The position numbers and the translations under genes are program-made. A stretch of DNA of 64,000 nt from Diplonema papillatum (lineage: Eukaryota > Euglenozoa > Diplonemea > Diplonemida > Diplonemidae): contig JAPJBO010000020.1 in NCBI GenBank assembly GCA_030068145.1, positions 558,001 through 622,000 of the forward strand. Direction: 5' to 3'. The notes beneath the pieces are model-generated. The model was not told where the DNA came from and ran no database searches. It saw nothing but the letters and a program-made list of their open reading frames with translations. Shown here piece after piece: positions 24,201 through 34,559 of this stretch. How positions within the stretch are numbered: position 1 is the first letter of the stretch; each line of letters starts with the position of its first letter.

Positions 24201-27200
24201 GTTGGCTGGGCACTGCCGGGACAATGGGCGCAACGGGGCGACGGGGGTGTTGCGGGCAGAGTCCACGCCGGACTCAACCCCGGCTCCGCTGTCGACAACC
24301 TCGGCGGCAGGACCGCACCCCAACCGCTCTTCGGAGAGTGCCGCGGCCGCTGAGGTTTCTTCCCCGGCCGTGGCGGCGATGCCCGCGGGGGCTCTGGGGG
24401 TGGTGCGGGAAAACTCCACGCCTCCGCCGCCCGCGTTTTCGGCGGACGCGCTTCCAGAAGCAACCGATCCCGCATCCGAAATTCCTCGATATCCCGCGAG
24501 GACAACACTGGGCAGCGAGGTCTTGTCTCCGTACGATGTAAGCGACAGGTTGGCTGAGCACTCCCCGGACAGGCTGGGAGTCGGACACAACGGGCCGACG
24601 GGGCTGCAGGCAGAGCCCACGCCGAGCTGAAACCCGGCCGCATTTCCGCCGTGCGTGCCTCCAAGGGCCACCGGTCCTGCATCCGGGATGTCGCGACACC
24701 CCGCGAAGACAACACCGGGCAGGGTGCCCTGCAGCTGGCCGGCCTTGGCTCCCCGCAGCTTGGCTGCGGGGGCTGGGTGCAACAGGGTGCTGCAGGCAGA
24801 GCCCACGCCGGGCTGCAACCCGGCCGCAACGCCCGCATTTTCGCCGGGGGTGCCTTCAAGGGCAACCGGTCCTGCATCCGGGATGTCGCGACACCCCGCG
24901 AAGACGACACTGGGCAGCGTGCCCGGACGGTGTCCGGCCGTGGCCCCCCACAGCTTGGCTGCGGGGGCTGCGTGCACGGGGACGCCAGGCTGCAACCCAG
25001 CCGCAACACCGGCAGTTTTGCCGGGCGTGCTTCCCAGGGCAACAGGTCCTGCATCCGGGATTTCGCGACACCCCGCGAAGACGACACTGGGCAGCGTACC
25101 CGGCAGCTGGCCGGCCGTGGCCCCCCGCAGCTTGGCTGCGGGGGCTGCGTGCAACGGGGCGACAGGTGACGTCCAGGTCGGAGGCGGCGCGGCAGCTTGG
25201 TCGGCGGCGCGGCGGTACCGGGCCTCGAACCGGAAGAGAGGCGAGTGCTTGCCCGACTCAGAGCTCTCGGGGAGTTCGGTGCCTGGCGCCTGGGCCCCCG
25301 GAGAGGGTGCCGCGGGCTGCGGGCTCGCCTTCGCGGGGCTGGGGCAGGCGACGGGTGCCAACTGCCCCGGCCGAAGGCGCGGCGGACGCGGGCTTGCCTT
25401 CGCCGCGCTGCCGGCGTGTTGCGGGGGTTCTCTTAGAACTGTCTGCTCGGTGCGAGTGGGAGGCGGCTGCGGGTCCGTCGATAAGCGTGAAGGCTGCGGG
25501 TTTGCCTTACCCTTGACGGCGGGTATTTCGCGGCAGAGGACCAGCGAGGTTCGGTCTGCAGAGAGGCTAGGCGGACGCGGGCTTGCCTTCGCCGCGCTGC
25601 CGGCGTGCTGCGGGGGTTCTCTTAGAACTGTCTGCTCGGTGCGAGTGGGAGGCGACTGCGGGTCCGAAGATAAGCGTGAAGGCTGCGGGTTTGCCTTACC
25701 CTTGACGGCGGGTGTATCGCGGCAGAGAACCAGCGAGGTTCGGTCTGCAGAGAGGCTAGGCGGACGCGGGCTCGCCTTCGCACTGTCAGCGTGCCGCAGG
25801 AACTCCGTTGGAGGCGATTGCGGGTCCGAAGACAAGCGTGAAGGCTGCGGGTCCGCCTTGCTGCTGACGGCCGGTCTTTCGGTGCCGAGAACCGCCGAGC
25901 TCGGGTCTCCAGAAAAGCTAGGCGGACACGGGCTTACCTTCGCGCCGCCAGCGTGCAGGGGTTCTCTTAGGACGGACTGCTCGGTGCGAGTGAAAAGCGA
26001 CTGCGGGTCCGAAAACAAGCGTGAAGGCTGAGGGTTCGCCTTGTTGTTGACGGCAGATTTTTCGGGGCAGAGAACCAGCGAGTTTCGGTCTGCAGAAAGG
26101 CTAGGCGGACGCGGGCTCGCCTTCGCACTGTCAGCGTGCCGCAGGAACTCCGTTGGAGGCGATTGCGGGTCCGAAGACAAGCGTGAAGGCTGCGGGTCCG
26201 CCTTGCTGCTGACGGCCGGTCTTTCGGTGCCGAGAACCGCCGAGCTCGGGTCTCCAGGAAAGCTAGGCGGACACGGGCTTACCTTCGCGCCGCCAGCGTG
26301 CAGGGGTTCTCTTGGGACGGACTGCTCGGTGCGAGTGAAAGGCGACTGCGGGTCCGAAAACAAGCGTGAAGGCTGAGGGTTCGCCTTGTTGTTGACGGCA
26401 GATTTTTCGGGGCAGAGAACCAGCGAGTTTCGGTCTGCAGAAAGGCTAGGCGGACGCGGGCTCGCCTTCGCACTGTCAGCGTGCTGCAGGGACTCCGTTG
26501 GAGGCGATTGCGGGTCCGAAAACAAGCGTGAAGGCTGCAGGTTAGCCTTGCTGCTGATGGCGGGTCTCTCTGTGCAGACATCCGGTGCGTTGCGGTCTGC
26601 AGAGAGGCTGGGCGGACGCCGTGCCTTCAGGGGACCCCCTACGGCAGACTGCGGACTTGCCGGCAGCTGGCCTGGGCAGGGAACGGGCGAGAGTGGGCCC
26701 GCATGAAACCGGGACGGACGCTGGCTTGCCTTCGCGCTACCCGCGTACTGCAGGGGCTCTCTCACGGCGGACTGCTCGGCGCTTGGGGCAGGCGACGGTG
26801 GGTCCGAAAACAAGCGTGAAGGCTGCAGTCTCGCCTTGGTGCCGACGGCACCGGGTCTCTCGGTGCGGAGACCGGGCGAGTTTCGGTCTGCGAACAGGCT
26901 TTTTGCGAAGGCAGGGGGGGGCGACTTCTGCGCCGGTTCCTGCTGGGCCCCCGCCTGGGTCGCGCTGGGAGCGGTCGGGTACTTCTGCTGCAGCGCGTGC
27001 CAGAGCGAGTGCTCCTGGCCCGCGAACTGCCGCAGGATGCAGGGCACCTTCTCGACCTTGTCGGGGTTGCGGTCGCTGTAGAAGGCGAGGAGCTTCGCGG
27101 CCCACGCGGCGCGGTCGGGCTCGCCGCCGGCGGCGTCGGCCGGCAGGGCGAACAAGTCTGCGCAGAGAGCGACGCCGGCGGCAGTCGAGGGGCCGTCCAC

Positions 27201-27227
27201 GGCCGTGAACAAGTTTTCTTTCGACCC
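21204..27227 (-). CDS. Giant Pro/Ser/Ala-rich repeat protein, probably two exons
   Basis: Exon 1 is 27227-22278 (1650 codons) and a probable exon 2 is 21866-21204 (220 aa). The intron runs GTGTGC...AAACAG in phase 0. Residues about 15-80 form the only folded-looking module (LLAFYSDRNPDKVEKVPCIL, then QEHSLWHALQQKYP), similar to a short helical module that I recall from many trypanosomatid hypothetical proteins. The rest is low complexity, with 115-residue (345-bp) tandem repeats at about 25771-26570 containing ADPQPSRLSSDPQSPP. Exon 2 ends in a strong Arg/Glu/Lys coiled coil (about 85 residues, LLEKGEQKRRQAECARLRKE and on). MGSKEN at 27227 is preferred over 27269 because a CTCAG acceptor follows the earlier ATG. 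If the intron is not used, exon 1 reads on to a stop at 22188. Function unknown; perhaps a cytoskeletal scaffold. Confidence 0.65.
21867..22277 (-). other. Probable intron of the giant gene, containing a family B repeat
   Basis: The proposed 411-nt intron holds a family B repeat (about 22062-22262) and, close to its 3' end, an element D core with CCGGAGACTCTAAAG at 21900-21925. Exon 2 has no ATG at its open start (it begins at a TTG), which favours splicing over a separate gene. Confidence 0.5.
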
Positions 27228-27269
27228 CATTCCGCCCCCTTTTTCCCTCCTCCCGTCCCCTCTGAGCAT

Positions 27270-29428
27270 GAAGTGTTTTCGTATGAAGAAGTGTGAAAAC
27301 GGGTTTTTGCCTGGAGGCTTTTCGTGTAATTTTGCAAATGCTTTGAGCTATCTTTCTGTCTGTGCTTTCAGTCGTCTTCTTAACCATGGTTAAGTGCGCA
27401 AATGGTGTCAGCCGAAGCTGGTAAAAGCTTCGGCGGAAATGCCGTTCGTGAAGGTCAAAGTGGTCGTTGACGAGGCGATGCGGACTCCGCAGAATGGACC
27501 GTAAACTGGATGACGCGCAATGACAAATGTTTGAACAAGGGATTAGACGTGGAGGTGCAGCGGAAGCGAGATGCCGCCACTGTAGTGCACCGCCCGGTGC
27601 ACTACAGCTCGCAAACCCGACCCGCAACACATCACAAAAACGACCCGAACCAACAAAACCGTACGAGCCCGAAAGAAAAAAGAGAAAATGCCGTTCGTGC
27701 GTACGGCTGCGACGAACACGGTTCCAATCCAGTTATTGGGTGGCTGACAGCGGCGCATCCGCAGCAGCAGCGAAGTCAACCACCGCCACCGTCCACGCGC
27801 TGGCGGGGATGAACACGAAACCTTCCGAACCACGGAGAAGAAGAAGAAGGCAGAGGAGAACCGGGGGTAGTGAAGCAACGAACCCGCGGGGTATCGGCAC
27901 CAGTCTGTCGTGAGCGTGCCACACCCTGGCAAAGACAAGCACATTTGGCCAGGCGTGCAGGAGATTACTTGCGCACGTGCCAGGCACAGGTCGCAAGTGC
28001 CAGCGAGGTAGCCGCATGGGGACCCCCAGTCCCAAACAGGGAAACTCCCCGAAACTCCCCGAAACTACCCGAAACTCCCCGAAACTCCCCGAAACTTGGG
28101 TCAGGATCAGGTGGATAAGCGCCAGCTTGAAAGGAAATGCTCGACGATGCTGCCCGACAAAGAACAGAAGGGATCCCAAGTGCTGTAACTACCGAACCAC
28201 GGACGTGAGGTCATGCGGGTCTACCCCTACACGACAAATCACACAAACACAACAGGTCAAAAAATCCTGAGTGAGAAAACAACACACGGTGGTGTAAGCG
28301 AAGAACAAATCAGATTGTGTTTGTATTGTATTTGCCCCTTACCTCTATATTTCCCCCCTTCCATTCGGAGTCGAAGCAGCTACGTCGAGTATTTTTCGAG
28401 CATCATCAAGCTGTCAGAGGGACGGGCGCGTCGGCACACAGATTTCGACGACTACCTGACTACGTCCACGCCCGTCTACGGTGGGAAAAGACCATTCAGC
28501 CCAAGGGCGTAAAGAAGACCTACATGCGAGTAATAGCTGAGGCTGACGGACACGCCAGGGCAACTCACAATACGGAGGCTAGGCAAAGTCGGCGGTGACG
28601 GAAAACATCAAGGTGTCCCGACAGGAAAAGGCAGTTTCTTGCCGGAAAAGAAAAGAGAAGAAAGGCCAGGGTGGTGGTGATCGCCTGGTCGAAAGCAGAA
28701 GACTTTCCGGCATCTGCTTCGAGTGGCGGGCATGGTGGCCTGCTCGATGGGAAAGCCAATGACTGCTGCGTGGCAGTCTGGCCCTGACTCTGCAGGGATC
28801 GCAAAGGTGTGGTTGGTTAAAGAAGGTTGAGATTTTGTAGATAATAACAGGACCTCGCCCAAGCAATTTTCCTGGGAAGAAGACCCTGTTGAGTTAGCCT
28901 TTAGTCTGACCTTGTGCAGTGACACGAGAGGTGTAGAATAGGTGGGAGGCCGCAACAATGAAATACCACTACTCTTGTTGTCGCTTTACTTATCCAATGA
29001 TGGGAAGACGGCAGCTGCTCCCTTGTGGGGTTAGGGTCTTCGGGTCCGTAGCTTACCCGTTTCGAGCGACAAACGGGCATCGGCTCGAGATAAGGCAACT
29101 CAACATTCCCTACAACACTGCTTCAGCTCACAATGCAGCAGACGTGTCTTCTTCTTTTCTCTTGGCAGGCTCTTGCCAGACGTGCAATCGGATTTGGATC
29201 GGCCGAGGAGGACGTGAAACACTACTCCAGCCCCTCCGACCGACTGGGTCCCGCACAAAAAGCCGACAACCGCCCCGAAGAAATCGTCCCAAATTGATGT
29301 GAAAATCCTTCAATTCTTGCTGTGAGCCAGGAGGAGCGCGTACGCTCTGTTTTGAGGACCAACTTCCTCCTTGGGATTTTATTTACCGTTGTTCCTCATT
29401 CGGGGTTGATTCGGGGGCCAGCCCCAAA

Positions 29429-29466
<38 letters not shown>

Positions 29467-30160
29467 GAGTTAGAGTGCAGGGACCATCTCTCCGGGGAGT
29501 TTCCGGTCTCCTCGCTTCTCTTCGTGCTGCTACGGCGGGCGTAAGTCGCTCCGGAGGCGCGCTGCAGGTTGCGGCTCTGCTACAGTGAGTGGCGAAACGA
29601 TGTAGGTGTCCTTGCAGTCCTCGCATACATTGCAGGGCAACCCGCTAGATTGTAAAAGGACTTCGGATACTCGGAGGGGCCACCCGGTGCTTATTTCGAC
29701 GGAAGACCATTACAACTGCAATTCAGACAAGTTGGTCTTTTTTGTTGCAGTTGCACGCGTACGCTCGGCACTAAACCCAGATTTACCTGTGGTTTGTGTG
29801 GGCTGCAGCAAGTTTCTTCCATCGTGTTTTGCATTGAGATTCTCATGGTCCCTCGTCGCGCACTTCAATCTACCACAATCTGGATGGAAAATAGCTTATA
29901 CGAGACAGCCACGTCATCATCTACACTTTCAGTCTGACTGTTTGCTGGGGCCTTGACAAAGTTGATGAAGCATTGGTCGGATACAACCGTTGCGCCGACG
30001 ATTTGCTCGACCCGTGGTTCGAAATCGGAATCTCGTTTGGCAATAGCTTACACTTTCAGTCTGCCCTTTTGCTGGGACCTTGATAGTTTGATAAGCCTTG
30101 GACGAGGAAGTCGGACACAACCGTTGCGCTCGCTCGCTGCGACCAGAACAACGACAAGAC
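27270..30160. repeat. Intergenic repeats
   Basis: Recognised: a short palindrome at about 27580-27610 (TGTAGTGCACC with its complement); a 10-11 bp array of GAAACTCCCC at 28045-28095; a family E repeat in reverse at 28118-28260; a family A repeat at 29430-29592 preceded by a (GA)n tract at 29434-29461; and family B/C fragments at 29625-29830. No gene is supported. Confidence 0.5.
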
Positions 30161-31284
30161 TCACACACGCTGGCGGATGTAGTCCAGCGCCGACATCACG
30201 ACGCTGAGGATGACGTCAAACAGCAGCAGCCAGATGATGTACCACTCCAGCTGGTTGCCCACGTGCGTCTGGACCTCGTTGCCGAGCACATCGAACAACT
30301 CGTTCACCACGCCGAGGCGCTTGTTGAGCACGTCCACGCGCGTCGTGATCTCCATGTACCGCCGCGTCCGCAGGTAAATGCCCTCGACCTCCGTCCGGTT
30401 CCAAAAGTGCTCCGGCGTGTCGAGAATGTCGGTGTGCAGGTTGATGCTGAGCGACAGGAGGAAGAGCTCGCCTCGCATACGCCCGAGATCCTCCATCTCG
30501 GGCAGTTCTTCGGAGAGAAGCATGGACGGGAAGTGCTTGGTGCGGTCGACGATTTGCTCGACCCGTGATTCGAAATCGCGGAGCTTGGCCGACTGGGCGA
30601 GACCGTGCGAACAAGCCACCATCAGAGACGTGCTGGGGGACGGCAACGAGAAGATGTCGCAGTCGATTTGGCAGTCGAACCTAGACACGTCGTCGGACAC
30701 AGCCCACTGGAAAGTCTCGGCGGTGAGGTCGTCCTTACTGCCCTCCTCGAACGCGGCGCGGTTGAGCTCGATTTCCCGCAGCAGCAGCTCTCCGCCGCCT
30801 TCGAGGTCCTCACCTTGGGAGAGGTACGACCACCACACGATGACGCCGTACGAGAAGAAAAACACGTGGAAGGTGCGGTCGTCGCTTGGGCCCTCTTGCG
30901 CCTCTTCCGACTTCTGCGACTCGCTGGCTGCCCGGCTCTTCTCGCCGGAGGTCGTCGTTGTTTCGGAATAGAAGTCGTCGCTTCCGACAACTGTGGATGT
31001 GGGGGGGATTGGTCTGTTGTTGCTTCGTGGATAGTTTAGTGCACGTGCAAGAGTTGTTCCGGAATTGTTCCCGTCAGTACTGATCCCACCACTTTTGTCC
31101 TTTTTTCGCTTCCACCACCGTGTGCTCTCACCCAGGACGTTTCACCTGTTGTGTTTGTGTATCTTGTCATGTAGGGATTGACCCGCATGACCTCACGTCC
31201 TTTCAACACGTGGTTCGGTAGTTACAGCACTTGGGATTCCTTCGGGCAGCATCGTCGAGCATTTCTTTCCAAGCTGGCGCTGAT

Positions 31285-31332
<48 letters not shown>

Positions 31333-33376
31333 TGTGTCATCCTAATCCGGGACAATCCAGAGCTCAGGTTGCAAGGTGGCCCAGTTTGCTGGGCATCAGC
31401 GTACTGCTGGTATTCAGAAGGCTGGGATCAACCCCTCGCATCAAGACCTGTGCTCTATGAACGGTGGTAATGGTGCCTTGCAAGTAATCTCTTCATCGGG
31501 ATGAAAGCGCTTACGCGTACACCATACGCATACGGGTCGACCACCGATGTTACTGTGAACAAACCAGCGTGCCCAAAGCAGGCGTTCGCCGTGAATGATA
31601 AAGCATGGAATAACAAGGGATCGATTCTAAGTCAGGGAGAATAATGGAGCAATCTTTACAAACAAACGAGTGACTTAGGTGGCTGCTTGAGCGGCGCCAA
31701 TCCGAGCGCACACAGCAGCAGTGACGCGTCGGCAGTTTTTGCATGGCGCTGATGTAATAGTAGTAGTAGTATGTGTCGTCTGCCGAAGCAGCCGGAGACA
31801 GCAGGCGCAGGTGCTTTACAATTCTCTTCTTCATGGAGACCCGCCCCCGGCAATCCAGACTGTCCAATCACTGTCGAGAAAGGTTTGTGCCCTATAGTGA
31901 TGAGGTGGTTGACCAGGCCCCACGAAGCCTTATACACAACACGGCTACAACACGAGGATGCAGCCCTGCTTAGGTGTGGCACTCAGCCATCACAGGGCCT
32001 CAGATCTCGCTACTTGACCTGACACAGCTGCCACCCAGAAGGACGCAACAGTAACCTTCACAAAGAAGGCACGCGCGGCTGAGTGTATGTATGCGATCCA
32101 TACAACAGCTGCATCAGACGCAGCTTGATCCGAGAGCTCGCTAGGGGAGGTGACGCTGCTCACCTGCCAGTCTCGGCGCTGATGTAGTAGTAGTAGTAGT
32201 ATGTGTCATCCTAATCCGGGAACAAGTCAGGGAGAAGAACGGAGCAATCTTTACAAACGAACGAGTGACATAAGGTGGCCGCTTGAGCGGCGCCAATCCG
32301 AGCGCACACGGCAGCAGTGACGCGTCGGCAGTATTTGCACTTCAGGATGGGGCTGCCGTCATGAGCGTCGACGGCTAGCGAGTGTCGGCAGAGGGTGCAG
32401 TGGTCGGAGCAAGCTTGAACGTGGCAGGTCGGTGCCGCACAAATGAGTTGGTCGATGTACTTCAGCGCATTAACCTTGCGCATGCGCCGCGCAGCCTGCG
32501 AGATCACGCGCTTCCGGGGGTCGTCCGGATCCGGTCCCACGTGCCTTCATGCCTTTCCGCGTCTTCCGCGGCGGCCGCACGGTTCTCTGCCTGGTGGCCT
32601 TCACCACCCGCTGGACCTTCGCGTCCCATGCTACCCTGTCTGCCATCAGCTCCCGGATCTCCTCAGTGTTCGACATGCCGAGGTCGCGTTGGAGCACATC
32701 GAGATAAGAAAGCGGAGGTCGACCGCGTTTCTTCTTTCGACGTGTCGTTGCAAGAAGCACGCTCGATGCTGGCTGGTCCGCCCTCAGGCAGTGCCCAACG
32801 AAGCCGCTTTCTCTGCAACTCAACTTCGATCCTCGGGAACTGATTCGCAAAAAGGTCTGCGGCGCCTTCAGCATGCTGAACGAGCTGAAATCAGTACGTT
32901 CAGCATGCTGAACGTAAGGCCTGCGTGAAGCTCTTGCTCCCGTGCTGCAGGCTCCCTGGGAAATATACTCCCCTTTGGGAAAAGATCTTGAAAACTGAGT
33001 GAGAATAAACAAATGAAAGCGCACCCGATTTGTCCGACCCTTTGTCCGAAGGCTCGTTGGCGGGCTCGGGGTCGTCCAGGACCATGTCGGTGAAGGTGAC
33101 GGCGCGGAGGTCCACCGAGTCGGAAAATTGCGTGGCGGACAGCACGCGGGCCCCCACCACGTCGACGGCGACGACATCGACCATCTCGCTGACGACGAAG
33201 TTCTTCTTCTTGTAGTACGCCGCGATCTCCGCCAGATCAAACGTCTCGCACGTGCTCAAACACCGCACCGTCCCGCGAACAGCGCCCATCCGTCTGCGCT
33301 GGCGGGCCGACCGGAAGCTGTACGTGCGCCGTTCTCGCATGAGGATGTTCCTCTTGTAAAACGGTGACGGCTCCAT
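30161..33376 (-). CDS. DUF155 / RMD1-family protein (RMND1-like), two exons
   Basis: Members include yeast Rmd1/Rmd8 and human RMND1, a mitochondrial inner-membrane protein that supports mitochondrial translation. Exon 1 is 33376-33025 and exon 2 is 30990-30161, with a phase 1 intron (donor GTGCGC, acceptor CCCCCACATCCACAG). The joined protein is about 393 aa. Exon 1 carries the family's first conserved block (VRCLSTCETFDLAEIAAYYK), exon 2 the hallmark FHVFFFSYGVIVWW, then the LGRMRGELFLLSLSINLHTD...LDTPEHFW helices, the TRRYMEITTRVDVLNKRLGV coiled coil and one C-terminal membrane helix (YIIWLLLFDVILSVVMSALD). All parts are in family order, which supports joining exons 2 kb apart. The ATG follows CTGAAAG after a pyrimidine-rich tract, a strong spliced-leader site. 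Mitochondrial location is inferred from the family; an Arg-rich N-terminus fits. Confidence 0.85.
31640..31800 (-). pseudogene. Partial copy of the Cys-rich ORF
   Basis: About 140 bp matches 32215-32340 (GCTTGAGCGGCGCCAATCCG shared), next to the same GTA-repeat junction, but in a broken frame. Confidence 0.65.
32211..32540 (-). CDS. Cys-rich (zinc-finger-like) ORF, probably retroelement-derived
   Basis: A 109-aa frame with Cys pairs in CHVQACSDHCTLC, CKYC and CKDC, suggesting one or two zinc-binding sites. It directly follows, in another frame, the retrotransposon-like tail at 32580-32770, so both may be one ORF broken by a frameshift. It lies inside the DUF155 intron on the same strand. No specific family recognised. 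Confidence 0.35.
   Translation of the reverse strand: MGPDPDDPRKRVISQAARRMRKVNALKYIDQLICAAPTCHVQACSDHCTLCRHSLAVDAHDGSPILKCKYCRRVTAAVCARIGAAQAATLCHSFVCKDCSVLLPDLFPD
32560..32840 (-). mobile_element. Non-LTR retrotransposon 3' remnant
   Basis: One frame reads RKKKRGRPPLSYLDVLQRDL followed by an ELMADRVAWDAKV segment. This pattern (basic cluster, GRP, Asp-x-x-x-x-D, then a D-R-x-x-W helix) is the familiar C-terminal end of CR1/LINE-type endonuclease-RT proteins. No RT core is present nearby, so it is a truncated remnant. Confidence 0.55.
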
Positions 33377-33708
33377 CTTTCAGTGCCCGGAGAGGGAAGA
33401 GAGGGCGCGGGGAGGACGCTGTCGAAATAACGCGGCGGGAAACGTTGCCGTTCCGACGCTTTTCCTGATGCGTTCCCCCGCAGGCCTCCCTCCCCCTTCC
33501 CCGGCACCCTTTGGCCTTTTCAGTACCACCACTCCCGCCCGGATTACTGCTGTATACTAATGCTTTTTTCGAGACTGGAGGTCCTATGATCATGCAATGT
33601 GAATAGCCTCTATTCGAGCCAACCCGGCTTTTGTCTATGAAAAAGTGTATTGTTTTTGGACTAGATAATAGTGCGAAGCAAGCTTTTTTTCCCCTGCCAA
33701 AATGCATA
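33377..33708. other. 5' flank of the DUF155 gene
   Basis: It contains the pyrimidine-rich acceptor region (sense strand CCTCTCTTCCCTCTCCGGGC) ending at AAAG immediately before the ATG. Nothing else is recognised. Confidence 0.4.
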
Positions 33709-33776
33709 GGGGTGGCAGAGTGAGCGGGCGCCGGCCTTCAGGCCGGTCGGCCCGGGTTCGAACCCCGCCCATCACA
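33709..33776 (+). pseudogene. tRNA-Leu-like sequence (tRNA pseudogene or SINE head)
   Basis: It has a perfect T-loop/B box (GGGTTCGAACCCC), an A-box-like TGGCAGAGTGAG, and GGCGCC followed by a 5-bp stem CCGGC/GCCGG around CTTCAG, resembling a tRNA-Leu with a CAG anticodon. The anticodon loop is one base short and the acceptor ends do not pair, so it is not a canonical functional tRNA. Confidence 0.4.
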
Positions 33777-33955
33777 CTTTTCCGGTCGAAGATTGTTTTC
33801 GAGGTTTGTTGGGTTTCGGGGTCTAATGTGCCCGAAATTTGCGTTTTTGCGGAGTTTCTCAGTATCTCGCGGTATTTGGGTCACCCCGGGGGTGCCGGGG
33901 GTGTCCCACCCCCGGGGACGAGCACCGACCTTAGCATCACCCGGACTTTACCACC

Positions 33956-34507
33956 CTAGCACCAGAACTTAGCTTCGCCCGAACTTAGCATCACTCGAAC
34001 AAAAGTGGGCGGCGGAGACCCAGTGCATGGAGGTGGCGTGCCCAGGCCACCACCAAGGACGAGAGAGTGCGCACGAGACATCACAGCTTGAATACCAAGC
34101 GCTTGCCCCCCAGCGTTGTACTTCTGGACACCGAAGGGGAAGCTCGTCTTTACCCCTTGGATCTGCTTGAACCGAGCACGGCGATCGTCAGAGAGGCCGG
34201 GCACGGTGTCCAGTGAAAACGGCTCGAATTGCCTCGGCGAATTGCTCTTCCGGCTCTCCCCAAGAAGAAGACCCCTCCGCTTTAACGATGGACTGCTCCC
34301 AGTCGCAAACAGGGTTTCTGGATGGAACTCCCGCACTGCGTTGCTCAGTTCCGCCCGCTCTCGGCTACGCAGTTTTTCAGCCCATCCCTCGAATTTGTGC
34401 GGTGGTGCTGGCCTGCTGCAGCTGCTCACGATGGCCACCATTCTTCGGCTTTTCTCTGTGCCGCTTTGCTGGCTGACATCTGGACTCTTGCAGTACTCTG
34501 ACTGCAC
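33956..34507 (-). CDS. Unidentified ORF
   Basis: An open frame of up to 183 aa with an internal Arg/Glu-rich stretch (WAEKLRSRERAELSNAVREF). It ends within a region of simple GAACTTAGCATCAC repeats. No known family is recognised; it may be retroelement debris, since it lies in the repeat belt between the tRNA-like sequence and other element remnants. Confidence 0.2.
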   Translation of the reverse strand: MQSEYCKSPDVSQQSGTEKSRRMVAIVSSCSRPAPPHKFEGWAEKLRSRERAELSNAVREFHPETLFATGSSPSLKRRGLLLGESRKSNSPRQFEPFSLDTVPGLSDDRRARFKQIQGVKTSFPFGVQKYNAGGQALGIQAVMSRAHSLVLGGGLGTPPPCTGSPPPTFVRVMLSSGEAKFWC

Positions 34508-34559
34508 GCAGTCAATTTTAGGTGCAGTTCTGGTGTAATCTTGCGGATTTTGGTTACCC

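Larger units (their letters stand above)
30991..33024 (-). other. 2034-nt intron of the DUF155 gene, filled with repeats
   Basis: The intron holds family E (31147-31284) and family F (31378-31640) repeats, (GTA)n tracts at 31287-31331, 31758-31770 and 32181-32201, a Cys-rich ORF with a partial copy, a non-LTR retrotransposon tail and palindromes near 32880-32920. Confidence 0.75.

Noticed and set aside
24655..26031. Long plus-strand ORF (458 aa) opposite the giant gene
   Set aside because: It is the antisense of a high-GC repeat-coding exon; it mirrors the 345-bp repeat and has no known domain.
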